From Eupeodes corollae (taxonomy: Eukaryota > Arthropoda > Insecta > Diptera > Syrphidae): 64,000 nt of DNA. Under the pieces are notes generated by a model. It did no database searches. It had not been told where the DNA came from and worked only from the letters and a program-made list of their open reading frames with translations. Positions 34,205 through 46,306 of the stretch are shown here, piece by piece. The position numbers were made by a program, and so were the translations under genes. The stretch is from positions 69,966,946-70,030,945 of the forward strand of contig NC_079147.1 in assembly GCF_945859685.1 (NCBI RefSeq), written 5' to 3'. Numbering within the stretch: the stretch's first letter is position 1; each line of letters opens with the position of its first letter.

Positions 34205-36530
34205 TAAAATTGCACTTGACAAATACAGAAACTGACCAACATTTACAACTCATGGACGAAACAATAAACCGAACGATGGAACAGACACTACCAAAGCACA
34301 AAGAACGGGACCAAATGGACGCTTACAGAGACTCGACTATTGGCGCACTACGTAAGCACAAGAGTGGCTTACTGACAAGACTCAAACACATGACTTGTAG
34401 GTTAGGACACTGAAGTCGTCAATAAGAAATGTGAATCTGTTGATTAAGGTGAATTACAGGTTATCAATTAACAAGCACTGGGATCCGGTCAGTTATTCGA
34501 GTGACCCTAGTATTTTCCCTAAAATCAACAAGATATTCAGGAAAAAGAACCATAGCTCCAACGAAAACTCCAAAGAACTGAAGAGAACAGGGACAAACTC
34601 AGGACAGCACAAATAGATCCAGAGAAAGCCATCTTTGACGATGACTTTTATATAATTGAAGATCCGAAGGAAAAAGTGGAGACGGTGGGAGCTGCTTTCC
34701 AGCAAGTGTACAAGGTGAATATTAGCTTTCGCCACAACCACGACTTGGGAAACAGAGCCCTACTAAATCACTTTTACCTCCGAAATGATATCACACAATG
34801 GCGATCTGAGAACCGTGGTTTCATGCCGTTCAATGACAATTCCTTGGCAAATGCCATAATCGCCGAGCAAACGGAACCAAGTCCCTTGTTAGTGACGAAC
34901 GTTGTGCTTTAGCTCATCTTCAACTCAATAAAAACAAAAAGTCAGCAATTGTCGATGGTGTATCCAACTCTGTACTAAGGCATTTACCGACGGAAGCAAT
35001 TGACATTTACACCACACTCTTCAACAATGCACTGAATAATGCATATTATCCAGTGCATTGGAAGACCGCTGTGGTTCATCCTCTCCCAAAAAATGGAAAG
35101 GACAACTCCAACCCGTCAAATCTTCGGTCGATAAGTCTTCTTCCGAGCATCAGCAAAGTTTTCGAAAAGATCATTAATACGGCTCTGACTCAGACACAAT
35201 TCAAGCTGCGTCTAAGCTCGTTTCTGATATCCAATGGAATAAATCAAAACTACAATGCACACGTGCTGTTCTGGTTGATTTGGAAAAGGCCTTTGACACT
35301 GTATGGTTAGAGGGTCCTTACCTAAAACTGAGCAGGCTTGGCATAAGCAAGCCTTTGTTGTATATACTTTATGATATGCTTAACGGTAGAAAGTTTGTTG
35401 TCAAAAGTGGCAATGTAACTTCTACCACAACATTCTCAATTAAAAATGGTCTTCAACAGGGAGTCTTACAAAGGCAATTGCGTACGCCGACGATCTAATT
35501 GAATACAGAACGGCCCGAAAGGTTGAGGTTATTTAAATTCTCTTACAGCGTGATTTCGACTAGTTTCAGCGAAATTGCTAAGAATAAATGTCCAGAAGTA
35601 GGAGACAATTCTGTTCCAGACTCCGTTGGCTAGGGCCACGAGGGATACGTGCAAGAATTGGCGCAAGATGGTCATCGTTGATCTTTACGGACAGCAAATT
35701 GCGAGCAGAAATTTAGTGAAGTTCCTCGGTATCTGGTTAGACCAGTATTTATATTTTGACAGACATATAAATGCTGTTCTTACCAGGGCCAGAGGAGCCT
35801 TCACTTTGACGAAATGGCTGTCTTACAGTAGTCGGCTTGACCCCAGAGTGAAGGTAATTTGCAACATGGCCCTTACACGGCCGATGATCGTTTATGGGTG
35901 TCCTGTGTGGTTTAACTTTGCCCCTTCCTATGTGGAGAAATTTCGGGTGATTGAGCGGCAGTGTTAACGACACTGTACTGGCTTATATCGCACAGCCGAA
36001 TCATCTTACGTGCATTACTATTCCAACGAGGTCCTATACAACGGGGCTCGAATCAACAGAATTGACAATTTCGTGATAAAACTTGTTCGAGGTCACATTG
36101 CAGGAGCTATGTCTTTGACCCACAATTTAATTCTTGGGGTGATCTATCGGAGCGGCGAGTATTTTGAGAGTGCTCGCTTGAGCGGCTTCATTCCACCAGA
36201 GGCATTCCTCTTTTAAAGATAGATGTGTTCTGATACAGGGTAGATTGGCATCTACCACGTCAGACGAAGAACCGTGGATAGGTGACTCCTCTATAATCGG
36301 GACGTCATGGCACAAGGCGTAGCAGAGCTCCTTCGATTCAGTAGGGCTGTGTCCGAACGGGACCGAACTGATAGGGTAAAGCAGGAGAACCAGGTTTGGT
36401 GGCTTCAATCGGCACTTAAGCCTTGACTGGCTTACATACTTGTTTTATAGTTTTAGGGTTTAGATTTAAGTAGAATAGGCATGGTGGCAAAAAAAAATAA
36501 AAGAAAAAAAAATTAATTAAAAAAAACATG
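34205..36530 (+). mobile_element. Jockey-like LINE copy J1, 5'-truncated, with A-rich tail
   Basis: Starts in the linker after the endonuclease (DETINRTMEQTLPKHKERDQ near 34250). The RT reads HWKTAVVHPLPKNGKDNSNP, LRSISLLPSISKVFEKIIN, LEKAFDTVWLEGPYLKLSRL and FSIKNGLQQG. A deletion after GLQQG shifts the frame, but the KAIAYADDLI codons are still readable at 35473-35502. The thumb runs at 35626-35967 (LVKFLGIWLDQYLYFDRHIN) and the C-terminal part to about 36425. It ends in A-rich sequence to 36530. Stops near 35498, 35535 and 35965 inactivate it. J2 at 60490-62576 is a second copy. Confidence 0.75.
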
Positions 36531-36710
36531 GAATAAGAAAACAAATGAAAAACAACAAATGTTAGATAGTTAGATTTGCTGCTGTGGTTGTTCTAGCTCT
36601 AAGTAGTTTGCAGAATAGGTAGTTGAAGTTAGTTTTAAGTTTTATTTAAGGATTTTTAGGTAAAAATAAAAAAAGATATGAAATTTTTTTTTTAACTTCC
36701 TAATTTTCTA

Positions 36711-36951
36711 GTGCGAAGGGCTGTCATGCCAGAGAGGTCTTGGCCTCTTGAGTTCGAATCTTGTGCCTTCTGAAGATTTTGTTTTCTTGCGAGTATATTT
36801 GCCATGGAAAGTGCTTTGTCAAATAAGCCGTTCGGATTCGGCTTAAAACTGTAGGTCCCCTTTATCCCTGAGAACAGTACTCGCACATAGGAATGAGAGT
36901 ACTTGAGAGTATGGTAAGTCATTAGGCCCTATTTCTCAACGGACTAATTAC
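36711..36951 (+). mobile_element. SINE copy S6
   Basis: The head is damaged (GTGCGAAGGGCTGTCATGCC, A box lost) but the B-box-like GAGTTCGAATCTT is present. The body has AGCCGTTCGGATTCGGC and the copy ends at CAACGGACTAATTAC, with the last GCGCCAC lost. Confidence 0.78.
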
Positions 36952-38699
36952 TTTTTTTTATTACAAATTATTCTTAAGTTTTTACTATTCAAAATTCAAA
37001 CACCAGTATTTCAAAACTGCCATATTTAAATTTGCGAAATCATATAATAGCTTTGACAATTTTAAACTCATTTACTTAATTTGGAATCAACCTTTAATAG
37101 TACATTTTCCATCAAAGTGGTCCATTTTTTATTAACAATTATGCTACGATTTTGTAGGAAAATTTTGCCTTGTTTAGAAGTGCGCCATTTTGCCACACAT
37201 CAAAATATCATAAGAAACTTGATATTATATATACTCCTAACATACAAAATATTACAAAACCTAATTTTGTATAATCCGGCCGTGAACCCCTAAGAAAACA
37301 GCTGCACCGCAACCATTTTGCAACGTTTAGACCCAATAAGACCCAATTTCTATAATTTCGATATATTTTGTTTTTTTCTTGAAAAAAAAAACCTATATTT
37401 TTCAGCATAAACCTATACAATTGCTTTTTTATCACGTTTTTCATGTTATATATTCCCCCATCCATTAATAAATCCAAACTCCAACCCTGGTTATAAATTT
37501 CGTTTCCGTGTTTAAAAATAAAAAAAAACTTTAACTTAAAGACTTTTTCAAGGAAACATCCAAAGTAGCAAAAATTAAATTCTCCCGTCGCGTAGCTATC
37601 TTCAAAATGTAAAACACTTTGCGTGATTAAAATAACATAAAACAAAGTCCTATACGTGATCCTCTTGAAGCAAGCATCTCCATCAGAGAATGAGATATTA
37701 TATACAATTTAAAAATCATTGCCAAACATTGGACATTGGCCAAGTCCTACTCCTACATATCTGCCAGTGCCAGCCAGCCCTCGAAAATAGCTGCGCTTGC
37801 AACAACGCAGTAATAAGTTTATGTATACTTCCTATGACTTCATTTTGTTCTTCAATGCTCGTAAAATTTCCAGTTCGTATTTACGTGTAAGGCATCCTAA
37901 AACAGGAGTTCTTTCCTTGCTTACAGAGATATACTTTCTACATTGAAATTTATACCAAATAAACGCAAAAGGAACTTCCTCTTCCTTGTTGTCCTTGTCA
38001 TTGTAAAATTCCTGAATCTTGAGTTCTCCAAGTATAAGTTCACTTAAGTAGGTATACATGAACTTCCACATCCGCAGTAATGCAGCAGAAAACTAAAGTA
38101 AACTTATATTCTAAGTATTTTATAGTGCAACTTACTTGAAAGGATTCCTTTGTTCCTACTTTTAAAAGTATAGATCTGGTCTTATAAAATAAAAACCTTA
38201 CCCTATTGCATATCGTGGGTCGACTTAATAAAGTTTTGACGATTATTTTACTGACATAATAATAAACAGCGACTTGCGAGCAATAAAGTTACTTATTTCC
38301 ACAAATATTATACAAGTTTTTATTTGCAAAGTCATTTCTTGTTTATAAAATAAAATAAAATTTGTTCACGTCAATTTAACCCTAAATTTCACTTTTTCTG
38401 ACTTAACAACTATGAAAAATATTGTTGCAAAACGAGCTATCAACTTTATGTATTCCTACTCAAAGCAATAACTTTGATTTTAACCCTTTCCATGGGTAAA
38501 CGTGGATTTTAGAGGCTAATACAGACCACGTAAGAGAAACTCATTCCATTTTCAGAGTTTTACTTAAACAACATTTGAGCTTAGTTCTATTACGCAAATA
38601 CTGCCGATAATTGTTAAAAATTTTAAAATTTTTGTTTCCCTGTTTTGACAGCTAATTTAGTTCTAGCTCCCAAAAAGACTTTTTAAGCCGAAGCGTTAG
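36952..38699. other. Spacer, nothing recognised
   Basis: Contains a 145-codon minus-strand frame (37208-37645) dominated by F, L, Y, N and K, which I take as chance. A short GC-richer patch at 37265-37315 has no clear identity. Confidence 0.5.
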
Positions 38700-39221
38700 T
38701 TTTCATGCGCTCTATGTGACCCAGCCATCTCAGTCGTTGGACTTTTATCCTTCTCTGAACTATTCTTTCAAGGACAATGATAAGATAATTGCATGACAGC
38801 GCATCACCCTGTCTAAAACATATTTTGACATCGAACGATTCTGTTAAGTTGTTTAAAACCTTTATCGAGCAGCGTGAATTCTATATGGTCATCCTGCACA
38901 AACGGGCGAGTTTGGTAGATGCTCCATACAGCTCGTACCTGTAGATGCTATCATATGTGGCCTTGAAAACGATAAAGAGATGTTGGGTGTCGATTTGGTG
39001 TGCTTGGGGTTTTTCCAGGATCTGCTCTAATGTGAATATTTGATCGACTGCGGACTTTCCTGGCCTAAAACCACACTGATAAGGACCTACCATGTTTTTA
39101 ATGATGGGCTGAACACGTTCTCGTATTACGGCAAAAAAGAATTTGTAAGCGTTGTTAAGTAAACTGATTCGTAGTTATTTGGCGCAGTTTAGCGGATCTA
39201 TTTTTTTCGGGATCCTGCAAA
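38700..39221 (-). mobile_element. RTE-like LINE copy RTE-g
   Basis: Minus strand: the frame 38881-39093 reads VGPYQCGFRPGKSAVDQIFT, then HQIDTQHLFIVFKATYDSIY, then a deletion removing the start of the next RT block. It continues through RTE RT sequence (FRQGDALSC-like at about 38800) and jumps near 38755 to a thumb segment (QRLRWLGHIE-like, 38705-38745). It is truncated on both sides. Its 5' edge at 39221 meets the left end candidate of the MULE. Confidence 0.68.
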
Positions 39222-40248
39222 AAAAAATTCGCGTAACAAAATCCCGCAGATTTCTAGTACGGTATAAGAATGTACTTTGGAAAAATATTTTCTGGAAAAG
39301 AAGTGAAAAATATTTTGCCTGAAAAAAAAATTTGTTTTCCTTCTTCTCGTTTATTATTTTAATTTCCTTTTAAGCGTAAAAGTAGATTCACATATCGAAT
39401 CAACCAATACGCCATAAAGCACTTCGAGCACTGTCGCCACTTAAAAGAGCGTTGGTTAAACATCAAGTCCATACCTCTTACTGAAGAACTGAAAATAATG
39501 CAAAATGAGCACTACTTTTATACTCCTTTCAAAGGATGCATGGCTGTTTTTTCAATTGGCTTTGGATACGCCTCCTTCGTTCTTGTTGATTCTCATGATT
39601 GAGAGTGAGGCAGGAAATTTGCGACAGCAATCATATAGGATAACAGTCAATTTCTTTTGTTTCATAAGTTGTTGACATACGCGCTTGCCTGGCAACTTTA
39701 TATACGCTAAGCGGAGCAACGGCGCGGCGTTGCGTGAGAGGGTGTGAACCCCGAAAAGTGGTGTTTAAATCCTGAGATCCCGTGAAGCCTGCCACCCACA
39801 GGTGCTTTGACTTTAAAAAGCTGATGATATTGGCGCCTGACTGAGGACTTAACACACTCTAAGTTATATAAAAAATTATTTTTTTTTTTAATAATACTAA
39901 TGCAGAAAATTTCAATGTTAATTTATCTCTTCAAAAATATTCGGTCGTCCTGAAAAGGTCGGATTGGGTTAGCACATTTTTAAAGGCCAGCGTACCTTCT
40001 AAGCGAGGATGATTTTATGTTCATATTGTGTACTTGTATTTAATTAAATAAATTAGGTAGTTTATACAATATAATTGAGTTCACATATATATTTAGGTTT
40101 TAAGTTACAATTAATACAATTCAGGTTATTTAGTAGTTAGTTGTAGGAAAGGTTAAGCGCGAATGAAGGCCAAAACGTGCACACCTCGTGTATCTAAATG
40201 ACAGATGAAAATCCACCGTCATTTCTGTTGTGATTGTTGGTAGCAATG

Positions 40249-41672
40249 TTACTGAACGATTACAGGGTGAGTATGTAACAGTTCAACACTTTTTAGGAGC
40301 TGCACTTTTTCACCCGATGTTCTTCTGCTCAGAACCCTCTGGAGCTTCTCGTTCCTCTTCATGGCTTTTGTTGTTGGTGGTTCTTTTCCTCGTCGAACTC
40401 TTTCGACTGCCAATTTCGCTACAAGACATTCTTTTGAAAGATGCGAAATTAGTTTGTAGAGATCTGCATGCCTTTGATTGACTACATCTTTAAGGCGACT
40501 ATGCCACGCTTCAACACTGTTTTGTGTCCTAAGGTAACTGGGCTCAATTGAAACGGCTGCCGCTGTCCAGAACTCTGGCTTGTAAAGTGGTCTTGATCTG
40601 GAATTGCCCATGTAGTTGTTTTTGAACCACTTTGCCAGCGTCTTAGATTCAGCGAATTCCAGGGCTCCATATGCTCCCTCGTAATAGAGCATTACCTCAT
40701 CTGCAGGTACAAATGTGCTTTAAGCATTCACACTTCAGTTGCGAATCATTTATTTTGCCCATATTTGATATGGAAGCCTCAATTTTTGACTTTCTGCCAA
40801 ATAATTTGTCCGAAATGAAAAAAGACAGACGTTTTTTTGGGTGTTTGGGACCTTATTATTGCCATTTCAAAATCGGATATGATTTGTTCTGAAATCACAG
40901 GCGTAATTCAGGTGATAAAGCCTGAATTCGTCATATGCCTCCTTTGATTTTCGGCTGATGAGGCAGTAAACCAGGGGAACAACAGTTCCATCTATACGGC
41001 CATGCACTGAAAACAGTTGCCCCATAAACCTTGAAACCACCGTGCCATCAACCAACCAGTACATTGACTCCGAAAGTAGCTGAATAGTCTGTTTTGTACT
41101 AAGCATGATGTTTTTTTTCTCCCAGGTATATGTCCTCTGAAAGTACAAATAGCTCACCGTCAGAAAACTTGATGTGCTCGGGAATGTTAATTTCCTCAAC
41201 AGTGCCCGGCTCCTTAACAAGGCTTTTTTGCATTCGATGAATCCTCATTTGTTGAGCAGCCTTTGAGGGAAGGCTTAGAAGATAAGCGGGCTCGACCATC
41301 ATCACTGAGTCCCTGATTATTACACTGGGAGGAAGTGTCTCTTTAGCTTTCAGCTTTATTTGGTTGTTGGTTTTTTGCACTTCCTTTTATAAGGCCATAC
41401 GAGCGTGAGTGTGTTCGTTAACTTTATTGCTAACAACCACCACGTCACCACCATCGACGGTGTGAAGCCTTGCTTTCGCTTATTACAGCACTAGAAGCTT
41501 TTTTCTCCTCTTTTTCTTTCCAAGTGGAAGAGGTGACCATCTTTTTCAATTTTTCTTCCTCCTTTGATGGAGTGTACCACCTAACTAAAATTTTCGAACG
41601 AAATTTTTTTTTCTTCGTTCCACAGATTCTCACGATTTGATATACCAAATCCAATGCAGTGCTGTTTACCAA
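40249..41672 (-). pseudogene. MULE transposase, several broken frames
   Basis: From the N-terminus (minus strand): a basic region at 41672-41445, then PGTVEEINIPEHIKFSDGEL at about 41220-41160. The catalytic block follows with YWLVDGTVVSRFMGQLFSVH and GTVVPLVYCLISRKSKEAYD (about 41075-40935); the first Asp of the MULE domain is in LVDGT. The middle, which would carry the second Asp and the CxxH region, is scrambled (40900-40690). The C-terminal part is well preserved: EPSYLRTQNSVEAWHSRLKD, matching the RTNN-VE-WH block of MULE transposases. At least three frameshifts or deletions make it non-functional. It resembles the MULE domain of PF10551-type proteins. Confidence 0.75.
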
Positions 41673-41784
41673 AAACTCTCAAAAAAACTCGATGATTCTA
41701 ATAGAAGAGTGTCTCCTTTCCTATGAAAATAAAGTCCACTACAACGGTATCGAAATAATTTGAAAAGGGAGCGAAACGACGGGT

Positions 41785-41874
41785 TTTCGTTACGCGGGAT
41801 TTTGTAATGCGGGATTCTGTTTAGCTGGATTTCGTTTTGACGGATTTCGTTACGCGGGTTTTCCTTATGCGGGA
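41785..41874 (+). repeat. 15-bp tandem repeat, six units, at the MULE right end
   Basis: Six successive 15-bp units with consensus TTTCGTTACGCGGGA, starting at 41785, 41800, 41815, 41830, 41845 and 41860, each differing at a few positions. Partial units flank the array on both sides (41770 and 41875). Confidence 0.85.
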
Positions 41875-41885
41875 TTTCGTAGCCA

Positions 41886-42229
41886 ATTTCCCTTTTTTCA
41901 GCCAAATAATACAGAGGTTCCATTCACCGAGCATGCTTAAAGAATCGAAGATCAATTGAAAACGATATTCAAGTAAAAAAAAAAAACAAGTGCCCCTCGC
42001 AGCCTGTTACTTCTTTGGCAGGACGACTAAAATGCATTTAACTTCATTGCTACAGTAATGTAACAAACCCTTAAATTATTATTAATAGAATTAAAATTCT
42101 GTCATTTTTTGTTTTCCAATACACATCGTTTTTCACAATAAAACTATATTTTCTTGACTCTAGGCTATAAAGGGTTGAAACACAAGCTTTAAGAATATTA
42201 AATATTGGCAATTTGTCCAAGAGCGAACT
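41886..42229. other. Spacer, nothing recognised
   Basis: No frame, RNA or repeat seen apart from A-runs. Confidence 0.5.
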
Positions 42230-43100
42230 ATTCAAGTTTACTATCACAATTTAAAAAAACGTAAAAATGTTGGTTAACCCTAAAAATCTCACGAACTAAT
42301 AACACTAGAGACTTGAATAAATGTTTGTTTTATATATTGTAACTTGATACCAAACTAGTATATTTAAAAATAAAAAACAAAAAATCCAACTAATGGTTTT
42401 TCTTACAAATTAAAAAAAAATTAAAAAAAAAAATTGTCACCTCAAAAATTTTACCAATAAAAAATGATTTCATCTCCAAAACAATTTTGTGCAACGAAAA
42501 ATAACGTTTTTAACATCTATTCAAATTAAGAGAAAAATCAAATTGACAATTTTTTTATAAGACCGTAAGAAAAACATTACTCAAAGTTGGTAAAAATTAA
42601 ATTTCGATTAAAATATCTTTTCAAAAACTAGAGATTATGGCTTTAAACTTATTTTACCTTATAAGAAATATTGTTTTCTACATTTGTTAAAATTGTTTTC
42701 TGAAAAATCGAATCGACAGTTTTTTTTGCATAAAATAAAAACTTAAAACAAAATTTAACAAAAGTTGGTAAAAATTGATTTTCGACACAAATATCTTTTC
42801 GAAAATTTGAGATTATGGCTTCCAACTAATTTTCACTAATAAAAAATATTGTTTTCAAAATTCTGAAAAATTTTGAGAAAAATCCAATTGACAATTTTGT
42901 TTACAAAAACTAAAAAAAAACAACACTAAAACTTTTTAAAAATTTACTTTTGACTTAAATAGCTTTTCAAAAATTTAAAATATTGTCTTCAAACTTTTTG
43001 CTTACTTCACAGAAAATATTGTTTTCGATATTCAGTAGTTTTTTTTTTATAAAAATTCATTTCATAAGAAAATAAAATCTTAAAAAAATAGTACGCACAT
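42230..43100 (+). repeat. 176-bp tandem repeat block 2
   Basis: Starts with a unique part containing GGTTAACCCTAAAAATCTCAC and ACACTAGAGACTTGAATAA, then at least three to four diverged units. The phrase GTTGGTAAAAATT occurs at 42586 and 42764 (178 bp apart), with a more diverged copy near 42930. Units share AAATATCTTTTCAAAA and AAATATTGTTTTC blocks. It is the reverse-orientation counterpart of 22900-23400. A unique end plus internal tandem repeats recalls Helentron/DINE-type elements, but no Helitron end was recognised. Confidence 0.65.
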
Positions 43101-43181
43101 TTGGTAATAATTTATGTTTGGTTCTTGAAATCTCTCAAATTAATTTAATTCATCCAATTTGTAAAAATTAAGAAATGCTGC

Positions 43182-43195
43182 TTAGGTTAGGTTAT
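43182..43195 (-). repeat. TAACC-type terminal repeats of LOA-1
   Basis: The plus strand reads TTAGGTTAGGTTAT, that is ATAACCTAACCTAA on the element strand. LOA-2 ends the same way (13782-13798) with one further unit. Confidence 0.8.
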
Positions 43196-43283
43196 AGTGG
43201 CTGTCCAAGATGGAACGGACACACTTAGGCCAGTTTAATGGCCCATTGTGATACCACATGAATCTTGAGGCTTCCTCCTAAGC

Positions 43284-44780
43284 TCAATGGAACCAGTTAG
43301 AGTCTCTTACGAAACGTGAGAGGCTGATTATCCCGATATGATTTAGATCGTTTAGATCGTTAAAGAAGAATTCTCCTAGGTAATTCTTGCGTTTTGGAGC
43401 TAGAGCAGGGCATGTGCAGAGAAGATGAAGAACCGTTTCTTCCTCTTCCTCGTTCATACAGCTTCTGCAAAAGTCATTTGAGAATACGCCTAGTCTCATG
43501 GCGTGCTTTCCTATTAGACAGTGTCCGGTTATGACACCTATTATCGAGCTTATATGCGATCTGCTTAGAGAGAGCAAGCACCTTGAACGTTTTAAATCCA
43601 GTGTTGGCCAGATGTTTTTTGTGGCTTGACACGTGGTGATGTTGGTCCACCTGGTGCCTGCCCTCCTCACAGCGTCTTGCATTAGTAGCAGTTTACAAGT
43701 AGCGATTGGTATGCCAGTACTTGCCAAACGTGGTAGGATGGGTTGTACTGTACCGTTCCTGGCGAGTTCATCTGCCTTACAGTTACCTGGAATGTCTCTA
43801 TGGCCCGGCACCCTGCAAAGGTGAATATTAAACTGTTGCGCCATCTCCATTAGAGATGATCGACAGTTATGGACTGTTATAGAGTTTGTAGAGACTGAGT
43901 CCAGAGATTTGATAGCGGCCTGGCTGTCGGAGAAAATACGGATATCAGATGTTGATATCACGTTTTCTTTGAGCCAAGACAAGACTTCCTTAATCGCCAA
44001 AAGTTCCGCCTGGAACACGCTACAATGATTGGGAAGGCGGAATGAGAGACTTAATTTCAGTCGTTCAGAGTACACACCACCACCAACCCCTTCTTTGGTC
44101 TTTGAGCCATCTGTGTAAAAGTGGATTGACTCATCCTCTAAGAATGTCCTATCCTCCCAAAAAGATCTGGTAGGTATAGAAATCTGGAAATTCCTATCGA
44201 ATTGTAGTTGGAGGATGGTGTAGTCTGTGTGCTTTGGAATTGATTCTAAGTACCTTAGAATTACGGAGTGGGCAATGTTGTTGTTAGTCCACTGCGATGA
44301 AGCATTGAGGCGGATAGCAGAGCTTGCAGCTATTTGTTTACTAAATATGTCAAGAGGTGTAAGGTAGAGCAAGGTGTTCAATGCCGCAGACGGGGTCGTG
44401 CGAAGCGATCCGCTTATACATAGGCAGGCTGAACGTTGAACTTTATTTAACTTATCCCTGTTTATACCTTTCTCTAAAGCAGTCCACCATACTGCTACAC
44501 CGTACGTTAAAATCGGTCTGATTACCGATGTGTATAGCCAATGCGTGATTCTGGGTTGTAAACCCCATTTATTACCAATAGCTTTTTTGCAAGAAAAGAG
44601 AGCTACAGTAGCTTTTTTGACTCTTTCCTGTACGTTGCGTTTCCAATTTAGTTTTTTGTCTAAGACAAGACCTAGGTATTTGGCCTCGTCTGAGAATTTT
44701 AATTGGATTCCTTTAATGTAAGGAGGGTTGACAAATGGAATTTTGTATCTCCTCGAAAATAAGACCAGATCGGTTGTGTG
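43284..44780 (-). pseudogene. LOA-1 ORF2 thumb and RNase H, same frame as RT
   Basis: Continues in the RT frame after the TAA: DEAKYLGLVLDKKLNWKRNV, QPRITHWLYTSVIRPILTYG and VWWTALEKG (thumb). RNase H follows with FYTDGSKTKEGVGGG (first Asp), FQAELLAIKEVLSWL (Glu), DIRIFSDSQAAIKSL (Asp) and GNCKADELARNGTVQ (last Asp), so the DEDD set is complete. A cysteine-rich C-terminal segment (SNDFCRSCMNEEEEE, LHLLCTCPAL) ends at the stop 43284-43286. RNase H would remove RNA from the RNA-DNA hybrid. Confidence 0.88.
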
Positions 44781-46306
44781 TTAGTTAACACCCAGTCCAC
44801 ACCGATCAGCCCAGAGTATTAGTCTGTCCAAGGCATTTTGTAAGAGTTCTTTTAGGATATTAAGATGCTTTCCTGAAACTGCTATAGCAACGTCGTCCGC
44901 ATAGGCTATCACTCTGAAACCCTCCGCATCCAGACTAGTTAGGATTTCATTCACCACTAGGTTCCAGAGGAGAGGGGATAGAACACCACCTTGCGGTGTC
45001 CCTCTACTAACGAATCGTCTGCTAGAAGAGTTGCCCAGTTTTGAATTAATTATTCTGCTAGTAAGCATTAAATGAATTAACTCCCGAAGCGAACTCTCTA
45101 CATTTAGAGATGTCAGTGCAGAAGTGATTGCAGATGTGTCCACGTTATTAAAGGCACCTTCGATGTCAAGGAAAGCAACCATAGTGAACTCTTTATGATG
45201 GAGGGAATATTCGATGGTGCGTACTAAAGTGTGAAACGCTGTTTCCACCGATTTACCCTTACAGTAGGCATGTTGAGACGAAGACAGAAGTCTTGTATCG
45301 ATACGTGCCCTTAAATGGATATCGATCAATCTTTCCAGGGTCTTAAGAAGGAATGATGATAGACTTATAGGTCGTAAATCTTTAGGATTAACTTGGGAGC
45401 ATTTACCTGCTTTAGTTATAAAGACAACTTTAACTTCTCTCCATGCCGAGGGAACATGGACCAGGTAAAGACAGGTGGTAAAAATTGCCTCAAGGATTGG
45501 TGCAATTATATCAGAGGCTTTTTGTAATTCTGCTGGTATTATTCCATCTGGTCCTGCAGCTTTAAATGGTTTGAAGCTGTTGAGAGCCCATTGTAACTTA
45601 TCCTTTGTGATCAGACCTTGTGGATATGTTGTATTTGAACTTGAACGTGCAAAGCTGTTGCAAGTTTCGGTAAGAGAACTACCAGGAAAGTGAGTGTCCA
45701 ATAGTAGGTTCAGTGATTCATTACTTGAATTAGTCCAGGAGCCGTCTGCATTTTTTAAGCAGCTTGGCATAGCTGGATTAGTTGAAAGAGTTTTCCGTAA
45801 CCTAGAGGCTTCAGAAGTTTCTTCTATCATTCCACAGAAGGATCGCCAAGAAGATCGCTTGGATTTCCTTAGTGCCTTCTTGTAGATTCTTAGGGATTCT
45901 TTGTAGGAGTCCCAATGAGAGGCTAGTCTTGCAGCTTTGGCTCGGTTGAAAAGTTTCCTGCATGCCTTCCTGAGCGAGTCAAGCTCTGAGGCCCACCATT
46001 GTGGTTTCCTCTTTCCTCTTATGTGTATAAGTGGACAAGAAATTTCTAGCGATCTGTTCATAGCTGAGGTAAGGTCATTGACTTTGTTTTCAAGTTCGTT
46101 AGCGTTAGAGGAAGGACTAGATAGTCCAGGTTCTAGTAAACTCTGTAATAAGTTCCTGTATAAAGCCCAGTCAGTTTTCCGATAGTTTCGAAAAGTCAAT
46201 GGACTCGGGTTATCATCCACATTTATATTGAACTGGATATATCTATGATCAGAGAACGAGTGTTCTTTGGATACTTTCCAGTCCAAGATCATATGGTGTA
46301 TACTAT
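44781..46306 (-). pseudogene. LOA-1 ORF2 reverse transcriptase, open up to a nonsense codon
   Basis: A 503-codon open frame. It begins with the last endonuclease block (KEHSFSDHRYIQFNIN, SDH), a linker (KRKPQWWASELDSLRKACRK), then RT blocks: FKAAGPDGIIPAELQ, LRPISLSSFLLKTLERLIDI, SSQHAYCKGKSVETAFHTL, MVAFLDIEGAFNNVDTSAIT (first Asp), GTPQGGVLSPLLWNLVVNEI and VIAYADDVAIAVSG (catalytic YADD, about 44892-44903). It ends at TAA 44781-44783 just after CGLGVN, where sequence then continues in the same frame to RNase H. All RT catalytic residues I can check are intact. Confidence 0.88.

Larger units (their letters stand above)
39222..41885 (-). mobile_element. Mutator-like (MULE) DNA transposon, degraded
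   Basis: Holds MULE transposase frames (see next entry) between two ends that share an inverted block. The left end has TTCGCGTAACAAAATCCCGC (39228-39247) and the right end has GTTACGCGGGATTTTGTAATG (41789-41809). The right end repeats this 15-bp theme about six times. Between 39250 and 40230 there is unidentified sequence, including a GC-rich patch at 39680-39800. The target-site duplication was not found, so the exact borders are provisional. Confidence 0.55.

Noticed and set aside
37265..37315. tRNA-like box pair on the minus strand
   Set aside because: A GGTTCACGGCC block is present, but no convincing A box or cloverleaf could be drawn, and there is no second copy in the window.
37208..37645. 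145-codon minus-strand frame
   Set aside because: Dominated by F, L, Y, N and K in AT-rich DNA, with no recognisable motif or exon border.
41770..41885. CRISPR-like array
   Set aside because: The 15-bp units are directly adjacent without spacers, diverged, and located at a transposon end in an animal genome.
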